From assembly GCA_033439795.1 (NCBI GenBank), contig JAUTDP010000004.1, forward strand, positions 1,116,001-1,180,000: 64,000 nt of DNA, in the 5' to 3' direction. Below are positions 51,194 to 62,530 of this stretch, one piece after another; position 1 is the stretch's first letter; the number at the start of each line of letters is the position of its first letter. This stretch comes from Sordaria brevicollis. Taxonomy: Eukaryota > Ascomycota > Sordariomycetes > Sordariales > Sordariaceae. Position numbers and translations under genes: made by a program. Under the pieces are notes generated by a model. The model was not told where the DNA came from, did not search any database, and worked only from the letters and a program-made list of their open reading frames with translations.

Positions 51194-52440
51194 TCACGCA
51201 CCCATCACCTTTGTCACCAGTCCTTCCAAAAGGGCACCAGCCACACCGGCGCCAACGACGATCCAGGTCCACTTGTTGGAAACCTGGGACGTATCTGGCC
51301 AGAAGGCATTCTCCTCGCGGCGGTACTTGTCAAAGTCGATCTTCTTGTTGACGTTCTCGGTGCTGTAGCGGCGGGCTTGGGAATGTTCGTTCTCCTTGTC
51401 GCCGGAGACGTAGCGGAGGAAGATGTAGTTGGTCAAGGGGCCGAGGAGGTGGATGGGCTGGAGGGCGTTGCTGGCGAAGAGGAGCAGGGGGAAGGAGAGG
51501 TGGACTAGCATGTCGCCGAGGTAGCTGTTCTCTTTGTTAGCAACACTCATAGAGTAAGGGGGGAAAAGAGGGAGAAGACTTACTTCGGATGCCTAACGAT
51601 ACTCCACACTCCCTCTCTGCACATGTGCGAGTGATCCTCCTTCCCACTCTTCTCCTTCTCCTTAAACTTCTTCAGCTGATAATCCGCAAGTGCCTCCAGC
51701 GCGAAACCCATGCTGAACAATCCAACAGCAATTGCCTGCCCGAGGGCCACATATCCGCCGCTCAACGACGAGAACGGGCAGTCGGAACCAGACAAATGAC
51801 GGAAAGGCGCCGTGAACGGCAACGTGATCAAGCTCTGGAACACCGCTTCAGGCAAGAAAATCGAGAACAACGCCTTGTTCCAGGACCAGCCGCTTTGCTT
51901 CTTGACAATCTCATACCGGGGATCATCCTTGGCGTTCTCCCGCTTGGAAGCCCGGCTTACCACACGGTACAAGAGACGGGAGCCCCAGAGTGTGACACCG
52001 GTAAGAAGCAAGCGTTGAGGGCGATCAACGATAGCCCATGCGCTGGAGAGCGGGATGCCATCAACCAGGACGCGCTTGCCGAGGGCGGACCACCATGCGT
52101 TTATAACCGAACCCGAGGGCCAGAGCCAGTCTTTGAATTCGAGCCGGTTGGTGTAGCGGGCTGCGCCGTAAGCGACGAGGGACAGACCGGTGTGGAGAGT
52201 CAAGGAGGGGAGGAGGGTGTCACGAAGGATGCCGATGTCGAAGAGGGAGGAGTGGAAGAGTTTGGTGTTGAGAGAGCTACCACGGGCTCTGGAGCTGCCG
52301 GATCCTAGGTCGATGCCGGCGGGAGGAGTAGGGTTCTTTTCGTACAGGGTGCGGTTGTCGAGGGGCAGGGACATGCTGGGGTTGTCGCTCACGAAGGAGT
52401 GACCGCCCCATGGGTTGGTCGTTTCAGCGATGTGTACCAT
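51194..52440 (-). CDS. DUF1295 / steroid 5-alpha-reductase-like integral membrane protein (395 aa)
   Basis: Two exons, 52440-51584 and 51524-51194, with a 59-bp intron at 51583-51525 (GTAAGT..AACAG). Splicing rebuilds the family hallmark EGVWSIVRHPNYLGD, where the Asn codon spans the junction. Several hydrophobic segments lie around it (for example TGVTLWGSRLLYRVV, IAVGLFSMGFALEALA, LVHLSFPLLLFA, TWIVVGAGVAGALLEG), so it should be a multi-pass membrane protein, probably of the endoplasmic reticulum. DUF1295 proteins are related to steroid reductases and isoprenylcysteine methyltransferases; the exact reaction of this one is unknown. The ATG at 52440 is the first in frame. The gene looks intact. 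Confidence 0.85.
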
Positions 52441-52844
52441 GGTGGTTGGTGATGGTCATGACTTGTTGTCGTTGTTTCGTTGATGTCTGTTTAGAGTGTA
52501 TGCATTGGATGCTTGATGCCAAGTGGAAGTTGTGCAGAATCTGCGCAGATGAGTCTGATATTGGATGGCAGACGCGGGATGCAGTGATGGTGGTGATGCA
52601 TCGATGATGTGATGCTTTGTTTATCGATATCGTCATGTATTTTGAGCCGCTGTAACTGCAGCTGAATCCCCGCTGTAGCTTCCCCTGCAGGCCCAAGCTC
52701 GACAGCTTGACAGGGCTGGATGTACTCCACCTGCCCCGCTGTCGGATGCGGGGGCCGACCGGCGGCCCGATGCCTCAGCTGTTCGTTTTGACTTTTGACG
52801 TCGGGTCTTTTAATTTCTCCAGCATCAACCAAACATTACAAATA
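52441..52844. other. Spacer upstream of the DUF1295-like gene
   Basis: About 400 bp containing the promoter of the minus-strand gene at 51194-52440 and the 3' flank of the next minus-strand gene. No motif is assigned. Confidence 0.4.
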
Positions 52845-53962
52845 TCATGCGCCATCCGACGACTTCATCCCCTGATACACTTGCATCGCTCCCTCGATGC
52901 TCTGTACGAGCCCAAAGAACAATGTCAACCCCATGACGATCCACAGACTGTACCACTGGATACCATCCCGTCGATCATTCCACCACTGCGCTATCGTCGT
53001 CGGCCGTGCCTCGTCGAACTCTTCCTTGAGAATCAACAGTCGATCGTACCAGTAATGGTATTCCTCGAGCCGAGTCTTCCGATGCCCTGATCTGCATTTG
53101 AGAACCGCCATGTCGAGCTCGCCGCGTCCCCCTTGCTTGCGGTACCATTTCCGCGAAGCCGTGTCATTTTCGGGGAAGAGAAGCGCAAGTGTGCTGAGGG
53201 TTTCTGCAACAAAGTCGGGAGGAAAGATGGGGTTTCTGGTCAAACAAGGAACGTCAGTCTCGTACGAAATGATTCCCGCAAGTGCTTGGACGAAAGCACT
53301 TAATACACATACCCGAGTTGATGGCTGAGAAACGTGGCATGGTGGAAGATCATGACAGTCTTGTCGCTGTCCCGGAACAGAAGATGGTCGGCCAAGTTGG
53401 TTGTCAGCTCGACCCGGAAGCCAGCGATGAGGGCCAGATTGCGAGCTGTGAAGAGCCGTCCGAACTTCCCGCGTTCAAGGCTCTGCGATGAGCGATGTTC
53501 GAAGAGTTCGTGTACAAAGTCTCTGATGGTGCCCTTGGTCCAGACCAGTGGCTGCCGACCGGAAAAGGTGTTCTTCAACTCTCCTACTTCGATCATCAAC
53601 ATCAGCCGTACAACCAAGTCAATAGACGCAGCTACTCTTTCGAGTTTCTCTTCCTCTTCAATTCCTCCCGCCTTCTCTTCCAAAGAAGTCAAGTCGTATT
53701 CGAGTTTCTCCCTTGGTTCGTCGGCGGTGATGCTATTGGCCAAGTCCAGCACATCTTGATGGGAACGAGTCCGCAGGCTGGGACACGCTTGTAGAGCAAT
53801 CCGGCATTGGTGTGCATAGAAGCCAAACTAAGGAGTGTAGTCGGTTTGCACTTTCGAGTTGGCAGAGTGGACGGGTTCGGGACGGTTGCACAAGTGTTCG
53901 AGGATCAACTCCTGGGTCCCCTTCACGGACACTGGCTTGCATATGGATCCTGAGAGTGCCAT
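52845..53962 (-). CDS. Fungal protein of unknown function with a C-terminal membrane segment; in-frame TAG at codon 45
   Basis: Exons 53962-53313 and 53235-52845, with a 77-bp intron (GTATGT..CCAG). If translated through, it gives 346 codons plus stop. Recognisable pieces of a widespread but unnamed ascomycete family: MALSGSI..PVSVKGT at the N-terminus; HQDVLDLANSI; NLADHLLFRDSDKTVMIFHHA; PDFVAETLSTLALLFPEND; and EEYHYWYDRLLILKEEFDEA. A hydrophobic segment (LWIVMGLTLFFGLVQSI) precedes a short tail. I place the start at the Met of MALSGS (53962), matching the family start; an upstream ATG at 54034 is in frame. TAG at 53830-53828 interrupts a frame that otherwise continues (DYTP-stop-FGFYAHQC). 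CAG to TAG is a CpA to TpA change, so it may be a RIP-type nonsense mutation. A non-standard intron cannot be excluded. Confidence 0.7.
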
Positions 53963-54481
53963 GGTAGTCGACCTTCTGCGACGCTGGCCGCAATGCTGTT
54001 CATGTTGAAGACTGACATAAATGTTGCGCGGCATCTCATACGGTGGATGTTGTACCGGGCGAAAAGGGATTACTTCGCCGCCACGATGTGTCCGTCGCCT
54101 TAGCCAGTTTCTGCCTCAAATTCTGCCTCGCCTATACAATATCCTTTGCAACCCCATTTCGTCATCTACCACACTGCCAGAGTCGGAATTGTTGGCGGGC
54201 TATACACTCGGTATGTCGCTTCGCTAGTAAGCCTCGTATGCACTCGTCCAGGGTATGCCATCAGCCCAAGGCAGCACACCAAGAGGCCTCACCTACCTGC
54301 ACGAAAACACGAATATTCCTGGATTGAGGCAACCGATGTTGTTGCCTACTCAATAGTATTTCCCAGTTCTCCTGACATTACCAGAATAGTGGCTGTGCAC
54401 CAAAGGAACATGCTAGACGCCGCTCAAACTTTGGACAATATGTCTTCGTATGCTGCCTGACCTTTTCCATTCCAACTGTCC
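53963..54481. other. Divergent intergenic region
   Basis: About 500 bp between the divergent starts of the membrane-anchored protein and the protease gene. Only short ORFs; no recognisable product. Promoters of both genes are presumably here. Confidence 0.4.
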
Positions 54482-54658
54482 ATGGTTCGAGAGTTTTTCA
54501 ACTGTATACACCAACCCTTTGTCTCACTCTCTTTTTCAATTCTTCACTCGTCGTCAGACCTTGTTCTCAAAACGTACTCATCTTTCTGTGAGGCTCACCG
54601 GCTTTCCCTTGTGACTACGCCGTTCACAGCCCTTTCTCAAACTGCTTATTTCGCAGCC

Positions 54659-56771
54659 ATGGCCCGAAGTGCCAATTCAACGGCCGTGGAACAGCCTCCG
54701 AGTCGCATAGCCAGATCACTTTCGGCTCTCACTGGCGGTACCCCGAGACCGAAATGGCCCAATCCAGAGGTGTCAGTTGGCACTTTCTGCGGAATGATGA
54801 AGCGATACAAGTGCTGGGACGCCACTGGCAGAGTACAGAAGCTGTTCGTCGAAATTTCCCCCAAGATCAACGAACTACTCAGGACAACATGCCCTCCAGT
54901 TCCCAAGAATGGCGTCATCGGCTACGGTATATTCATGATCGGAATGGCCCCCGAAACCTCTGTACCACACATCATGTTTGCCTGTACTCTACCGGCTCCC
55001 AGGAAGCAAGCCCTGCAAGAGTTGAGAAAAAGCGACATCATCGAGACCTACGCACCTGGTTTTCATACTGGTCACTGGCGAAATCCACCTCACATTGACG
55101 ATCCCAAATTTCTGTTCAATTGCACTACGATAACTGAGCTCGAGAGCGACGGCGACGGCGACAGTGACAGTGACAGCAGTTCCGATAACGAGCCAGCCAT
55201 ATCCCCCAAGAATATTTGGACAGTCGAAGTGGCAGATCCGAACGATGCCCTGGCATTTCCCGTATCTTCTCGGGTTCAGTTCAGCCGGTCATGCGATCCA
55301 TTTGCAGCACCTCTTTCAGCTACCGCTGGAGGAGTGGTGTACATTTCACGGAGACCGTTCTTATTCACCGTGGCTCACGTACTTCCTCCGCCGGAAGTTT
55401 CTGATGACCAATCTATCATCGAGACCTTTATCGATAACATCGCCTGCGCTGATGGCAGCGCCAACGGCAGTCTCGTCAATGATCATGACAGTCAACTCAA
55501 CGGCGACACCGATGGCAGCACGGACAGTAACACCAATGATGACGTTGAAAGTGACACTGATGATAGCGAAACTGATGGTTTCGTTGACATGTCAGACGAC
55601 GAGTTCGAATTTGGAGTTTGACGATGTTTCAGACGATGCTACCAACCACGAAACCAGCACTCCTGACAGTAGCAATGCCTCAGACTCCAGCGAAACTGGT
55701 CGGAGCCTGGCTGTCCAAGGCGATACTCAACGCACCCCATACCAGGCAACCGAAATTTTCCTTGGTGCTGTTGATGGGTGTGTTCGGGACATCAACGAGC
55801 AGAAGGACGCCCAAACGCTGCTGGATCAAGCATCCTTCAGATCAGCCCATGGAGAACCTAAGTGTCTTTCCCTGATTATCGACGCCGGCAACGTGATGGG
55901 GTCACTTGAATTGGACTACATGCTGATTCCCGTGGAGCCATCTGTATCTGCCTCGAGGGTGCTTGGGCTTCCGACACTCAGGCGCCGGCACACTTCTCCG
56001 ATACCCACCGTCAACACCCATGTACAGACCAGCACATCTTCTGGAGGCTCTGTGAACGGTATCCTATGGGGCAGCTCATCGTTCATATGCATGAAGGGCA
56101 CTCGCTCATTTCAGCGAGTCTGGCCCGTATCTCTCGGATCACCTCTTCAACCAGGTGACTCAGGATCCTGTGTGTTTGATGCAACGACCAACGCTTTCTA
56201 TGGCCATATCGTCGCGGGCAGCACGACATCCAAAATTGCCTACGTTGTATCTGCACAGGAAGTGTTCAACGACATTGAGCAACGATTGACCCCGCTGGTT
56301 CAACCTAGCTCAAGCATACAACATCCATTTCGGGCGCAAAAAGCTCAACTGCCAGTAGCCGACGACGGGCCAGGAGTCGAAGATGCATCAGTTGTCTTCG
56401 AGGTTCATGCCACGGCAGAAAAATATGTAGCAATGAACAACGACATCAACGGCGAGAGCTCAAAGCAAAGAAGGCCTCCGTGGGAGACGGAGTGCATGGG
56501 ATTCGTGCGTCTGGTCAAGAATAATTCGACCGGTGAGGTGCGCCTTCAGCTTCGTTCCGAGCCCCAGGCTACGCTTGTACTTGATCAGCCTCTCGACTCT
56601 GATTATACCTACAGAGAGGAGCCATGGGGCCCCAAGTCTGTCAGAATAAGTGTGGCGACAGACAAGGGTAAGGACTCGGAGACTTGGAGGACCATCACAA
56701 AGGGGTCTTCGCGGGCTTTGGCGGATGCGTTGGAAGAGCATAAGATGGCGAATGTGACCAGGGATGAATAG
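54659..56771 (+). CDS. Trypsin-like serine protease with long N-terminal region; one-base frameshift
   Basis: One long exon in two frames. Frame 1 runs from ATG 54659 (in a strong context, GCAGCCATGG; an in-frame ATG lies at 54482) to a TGA at 55619-55621. The frame that continues the protein runs through the overlap to 56771. Removing one G at 55613-55614 would join them, giving about 703 aa. The catalytic triad is visible: TVAHV (His codon 55376-55378), LELDYMLI (Asp codon 55914-55916) and GDSGS (Ser codon 56160-56162), in trypsin-fold order. Between His and Asp lies a long acidic insert rich in Asp, Ser and Thr. GDSGS is followed by YGHIVAGS, as in fungal cytosolic trypsin-like domain proteins. 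No signal peptide is obvious from 54659. It may be a pseudogene or carry a sequencing error. Confidence 0.75.
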
Positions 56772-57416
56772 GCTCGGTGATGGAGGGTGCGGAACGGGGT
56801 GGGTGGTAGTCAGGTCGAGCATAAATGGAAGGGATATGGGTAGCCGTACATAGAATGCTGCATTATGGGTAATAGCTGGCTGTTGCCATTATGAAACGAC
56901 CTAAAGTTATCAGACACCCATCCCCATTGCAACGCCCAGAAGGTTTTCTATCGATCTACATTCCATGGCCCTCCGTGGTTGCTATTTCCAGGAACAGCAT
57001 TCTCTCTCGTATGGTCCATTCCTTTGTCATTTGAGACACGGCCCGTCGTCTCAAAGGTTAATGTGGGCGAAACAAAGCATCATTGTCTTCTCCCTCAGGC
57101 CGTTCTTTGTCGCACCCCTTTTCATCGCCTGGATAGTGGCGCAACGGGCTATGCCGTCCCGTTTTATGACAAAGGATCATGGTTTTATCGTGCGGAATAG
57201 CCATGTTTCGTCCACGAGGGCATCATCCATGTGGTATGGTCTAGATTTGGATGGAAAGATGAGGCTATAAGGCGCTCTTTCTGACCACCAACGGTTCTCT
57301 TCCTGCTCACCGTCCACCCGTAGAGGCATCTCGAACAGGTTCGAAATCGGAGCTTCGAGCACGCGACGGCATACGCATACCGCAGCACGACAAACATCAC
57401 AGTCGCTATCGTCAAC
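56772..57416. other. Intergenic region upstream of the secreted protein gene
   Basis: 645 bp, GC-balanced. The 101-aa frame at 56965-57270 has no supporting motif. The last 100 bases are a plausible leader of the gene starting at 57417. Confidence 0.4.
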
Positions 57417-58782
57417 ATGAAGGTCACTCTTTCCTCCTTCATCGTGGCCGTCGGCCTCTCTTCGATGACCACTGCCACTCCTTTGCACCATGCTGCCAGA
57501 CATCATGATCATGAGCATGAGGGTGAGGGTTCGTCGAGTATGTACACCTTCAAGAACCGTCAGATGGAGAAACATATCAGCATCAGCTAACATCACCCCA
57601 GGCTTCAGCGTCGAGCATCATAGCCATATCGACCATCATGGTCATAAGCCTACCTTTACGGGCGATTATGCCATGGACACCGGCATCATGAGAATCCAAA
57701 CCGAAACCAGACTGACCCAAACCGGCATTACCCTGGTCTACCGCCATCACACTGAGGCTGCTGAGTCTCCGTTGCCAAGCACTTTCTCTGACTTTCGTCC
57801 TCGCGAGGGTCATCTCAGCATGAACGCCAATGAATTCACCGAGAGCTCGACTGCTTCGGTCACGGAGGTCCCCACGTCTTCAGTCACTTGGATTCATCAC
57901 GGTCAGAGTCGCAGAATCAACGACACTCGGGCTGATCGCACCAAGTACACATATACCCGCAGCGCTACCTACGGTAGCTCCAGACATTTTCAGCTTCCTC
58001 CCCAGCCTACCTGGCCAGTTGCTCGTGCTCTTGAAGAGTCTGAGTCTGATGGTTCGACCCATGTTGTACGGAGGGAGGTTCCAGCTCCTGATCTTATCAC
58101 TACCACCGCTGCTCTCTCTTCCAATCCTCCCTCCGCCTCTTCTGCCCCTCCTACCTCTTCCACTTCTGCTGCCACCACCTCTACTATCACTGCCGCCACC
58201 ACCACTGCCGTTACCACCAGCGCCAACCCCAGTCCCAGTACCACCGCCGCTTCCTCTTCCAACCCTCCTTCCACCACCACCTCCGCCCTCACCACTAATG
58301 CCCCCAGCACCAATACCAACCCTGGCACCACAGTCTCAACCACCACAGCCTCAGCCCCCACAACCCTCCCCTCCATAACCATCACCACCCAAACCCCCAC
58401 CTGCCCCTCCGCCTCCAATAACATCTGGTGTCTCGCCGGCCAAACCTTCTACCTCGAATGCGACACTGATCACGTGAACGCCACCAATTTCGGATCCATC
58501 ACCCTCCCTTCCCAATCCTGGGAAATGTACGGCCGCTGCGCCACCCTATGCGCCGCGGTGCCCGATGAGAAATGTACGGGGTTTAGTTACGTTTGGGCGT
58601 CAGGGATGTGTTATTTGAAGGAGGGCGAAGAAGGGAAGAGGAATGGAGGTGGGGAGAAGAGGGAGGGAATTCATGGAGGGAGGGTGGTGAAGTTGAAGGT
58701 GGAGGAGGTGGGAAATTGTCTTGGGGTTAAGGCGAGGGTGGGTGTTTTTGGGGGGTTGCCTGAGGGAGTTAGGAAGATTTGA
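57417..58782 (+). CDS. Secreted, His-rich and Ser/Thr-rich surface protein with a Cys-rich PAN/apple-like C-terminal module (433 aa)
   Basis: Exons 57417-57537 and 57602-58782, with a 64-bp intron at 57538-57601 (GTATGT, CTAAC, CCCAG). The start gives a clear signal peptide (KVTLSSFIVAVGLSSMTTA, cleavage likely before TP). The mature N-terminus is very rich in His on both sides of the intron (RHHDHEHE, then HHSHIDHHGHK), possibly metal-binding. Residues about 220-325 are a low-complexity Ser/Thr/Pro/Ala stretch of the kind that is O-mannosylated in fungal wall proteins. The C-terminal part (about 58390-58630) has six or more Cys in a pattern like PAN/apple or WSC-type modules (WCLAGQTFYLEC, GRCATLC, CTGFSYV, CYLKEG). 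No GPI signal is evident. Likely a cell-wall or extracellular protein; ligand unknown. Confidence 0.8.
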
Positions 58783-61700
58783 AGGGTCTTGAGGGTGCTA
58801 AAGTGCTGAGAGAACTTCCACTTGGCCAGAATGGTGAGAGATGATGGGGTGGGAATTGGTTGACGATACCTAGTCAGGAGGTAGAGAGGGGAAACAAAGC
58901 GAACATAGATGGGACTGGCCTGTAAGAGTGGCCTATTCACAGCTTTTGATAGGATTCTTCCTGTCATATGTACCTTATCTTAACCGCATTTCCTTCTTGT
59001 TTTGTTCTTATTTAATAAGGCTCTAATGCTCTTCTAGGTAAGCCTTTTCGAGGTTTGGGATGCCTGGACCTTTCACATATTACTTGTTTCGAGAATTATT
59101 CTATTCCGTGTGAAGCAAAAGTGACTATCAAGCTTGTTGATTAATGTCTCCCCAGTCATTTGGTCGTGTTTGACTTCAAGTTCGATATCAGTGCTGGTTG
59201 ATACAAGCGAGTGTCCATCAAATGTCCAAGACCCAACGTCCAGCTCTAAGTTGAGATTTCACACACCGGGTGTCGACATAACAATGAGACCCGACGGATC
59301 CAGCGTGCGTGTCACTGCCGTACATCACTCGTACATCCTGACGCTTTCCGAATAGCCTCCGCTGTGGTTAGTCCCTAGTCCGTCCCCTAACGGAGATGCA
59401 TCGCCACCTAGAGGTAGGTACATCTGGCCATCGATCTACCTTCTGCTCCGTTACCTTCACGTTGCGTGTTCGGTTCGCTCCGTTGAGTTCGAGAGACAGA
59501 CCGTTATCCCATGACAGCCAGTCCTGGTCCCTGCGGACGATCACGCCTTAGCCCCAACAACCTAAAGTTTGAAGTAGCTGAGGCCAATGGGAGAATTGCG
59601 CTACTAACTCCGTGGGTTGGGTGATCCACAGCAGGAAAGTCGAGTGAGGTTATCCCCGGTTACCGAATGAGGAAAGTCCATGAGTGTATGGGAGTAGCAG
59701 GTAGATCAACAGAAAACAGCTGTCTCAGTCAAGACAAGAACGCGAGTGAGGTTGTTTCCCGTCTACGTAGTTTGGAATATCACGATCCTGGTAGCTGGAG
59801 ATCAGTGATATTTCCTCAACACCCGTGATGATCAAGTCGACATGACTACAAAACTGGTGAGGAGTTCGACAGCGAAGTTGAGTTTATCGGATTGATCAAC
59901 AACGGTCTCGGTATCTTCCGATAATTACCTACTGTGCAATTTGTTGTCTACATATTCGTTGTTTGGGTTGCGTGTTTTACTTGCATGTCTGAGTTGTTCA
60001 TGTTCACATTTTATTTCGAGTTCATGCAGTCTGCTCGTACTAGTGTAGATGGTGCGAATCACATGCTTACAAGTTGCTAGTGTCTTGAAAGTGAGAGTGA
60101 GGGACAACAACGCGCTTGTTGCGGCTAATGCAGTGTTCAAGTTGACGAGGAGTCGCAGAGTTGGTGGAGGGGAGCACATGGAAGTGACATGAACAAGTGC
60201 AGTGCGGCAAGTCAACATCCGACTTGAACCAAGTCAAACACGAAGTGGAGGAAGTCAAGCAGGACACTCGGCAAGAACGCAACCAAAGATCATCGCAGGA
60301 AGTATACCTCTATCCCTTGAGGTTCTGATCTGTTAGAAGGGGTAGTAGAGCGATGAAATTTGCCGTAATCAAGCATGGCTCTGACTAACAGAGGTACATG
60401 GTTGGTGATGTGCTCCGTCGTGACTTCCTCGCGAGTGAGGGCATTCACGAGGTGACGTTACGCCGGTCCATTCGACATCCGTCAGATGCAAAGAGCGGAA
60501 GTAAATGAGGCAGGAGTGTTTTGATCACAGGAGCCGCAAGCATGTTCCTGGCAGTTTTGAATGAGCTAGTTCATCCATTGTTCCTTCCGTCATTCTTCAA
60601 ATGTTTGGAACTTTGGTGTACGGTGCAGATGACGTTCACTTGAGGTTTCTTGGGTGTGGTAAGAAGATGATGTCGTTGGGAGGAGAGAAGGCCGAAAAGG
60701 ATCACGATGTCAACAGCAAAACTGCAAGCATTGGCTCCATGATGATGCAAACAGTACAATTAGTTTTGTTGTTGATTTGGGAAGTTGTTTCGTACCTATC
60801 GCAGTGATCGAGAAACATCGAGAAAAACGAGCAGAACTGAATCACATGGAAAGCATCACTGACAGTGACGTCTGCGGCAGTTTCAGAAAAGCGGACATGT
60901 GAAGGGTTCTCCCATCAAGCTTGGCCGCCGTCATCAAGCATTTCGCTATCGCGAACCTTGCTGTCGTCACCGCTTGTGTTGTTGTTGTTGTTGTTCTGTT
61001 CCTGTTGTAAGCGAGGGTGGCAAAATGTTAGTGGAAATTGTTAGTGTCAAGCTAGAAGATGATCACCAACTGGGACCACTGTCGAGCGCTGACGTCCCCA
61101 AAAGGCGGCGAGCTGACAGTGCCAGAAAACGAAGTTCCAGGGTCGTCGTCGACGGACAGGGGTGGTGGCCGTTCGGAGTTGTGGTGGAGACATGGAACGG
61201 CGGCGTTGGTGGGTCACCGACTTCAACACCGTGGGAACGGTCAACGGAGTTTGACGACCGCGACGGTGAACAACGGTGAGAGACCGTGTGAGACCCTTGA
61301 GGGCTCTTGAGAATTTGAGACCATCGTCCGGAAGGACCCCGACCAACCGGGCGAAAGGGTCTCCCACGCCGTACCACGCCGCCCACGCCCGTCCGGGAAT
61401 TAGCTAACGAAAGATAGCGTCGATGTCGATCTTAAACCCGGAATGTCGAAACAGATGATGGAAGGATTTCTTGTCGCCAAGCTCGCCGCCAGAGCCGCAT
61501 TGCAACCTCAGGTCTTGAAAGTTTGCCGCAACACCATCGGAATCGGGTCTTTGTTTGGGTCGTGATATCTCTGCGTGATATCTCTGGTGGTTGGTACAGC
61601 GATAGTCAGCGGTGATAAACCCGCGGATAAGCACATCAGGTATCACTGCAGCCATCACACCACTTCTCACCAAGCCGACTTGAGGAGGTGATCCCGTTTC

Positions 61701-62530
61701 AGAGCTACAGATCATGATCAACAATCGACGGCTTGATCCTCTTCCAAGAAAGCTCCAAGACATTATGTTCGGCAATCCTCGAATGCTGGTAATATATGCT
61801 CACAGAAACTTTCTAGTAAGCCTCAACATGCACCAACAATTTGAGGATTCCAATCAGCATAGTGAGATCTTCAACGCTATCACCGTCCATCACTCTCACG
61901 AACCCTACCGGAATTGCAGCAACAAACAACACAGTGTGTGCTCATCCACTTTCTAACGGAAGAAGTGATATGAAACAGCCGTCGGTGAAGGGATTCCCAA
62001 GACAGAAGACGCAAGTTCCAGCGGAAACCAAAACGTAAAAAAGTACAACGAAAAAAAGTGTAGATCCCATTTCTTGATCTCAGGGACCTGCCCACTTTAG
62101 GCTGCGTCGGCAAACCAGAGAGCATTTCCGGAGGAGAAGATCAAGAAGAAGGTTCTAGCGCAAGGTTTGATCTTTTACCATCTTTGACATTTCTCCGATA
62201 AGAAGTTTGATGCAAGTTGCAAATAGCGGACAATCTAACGGGCATAACCGGCTGGGCGTACTGATTATCAAATCAACGCTACCAGCCCAGGAATTCCACG
62301 ATAATCAAAGAGATCTTGCATGAAAAGGGTGCAAAAGAAGGCTAAGATCTGCCTTGTCGGGCGCACAAATCGAAAGATGTGTGGATTCTGGAGGGTGAAG
62401 ATCGTAACTTTTTGGCGGGATGATACGACGCTGTGAGGCGGTTGGGTGTTGTTCCGTTCCTTGATAATCTTTTTGTTTGTCCGTATCAACGGCGCCGTTT
62501 AAATCGACTGTGTACTCTATTTAGTTCGAC
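58783..62530. other. GC-balanced region without a convincing gene
   Basis: Only short overlapping ORFs on both strands, none with a recognisable motif, signal peptide or intron pattern. A short GTT microsatellite lies at about 60977-61000, and a TGATATCTCTG direct repeat near 61565-61585. It is not AT-converted, so it is not an old RIP-mutated transposon. It may hold a non-coding RNA gene or strongly decayed genes. I see no tRNA. Confidence 0.5.

Noticed and set aside
56965..57270. 101-aa frame upstream of the secreted protein
   Set aside because: No motif, and it overlaps the likely promoter and leader of the gene at 57417.
60899..61279. 126-aa plus-strand frame with a Cys run
   Set aside because: The Cys run comes from the GTT microsatellite read in another frame; no homology or intron pattern supports a gene.
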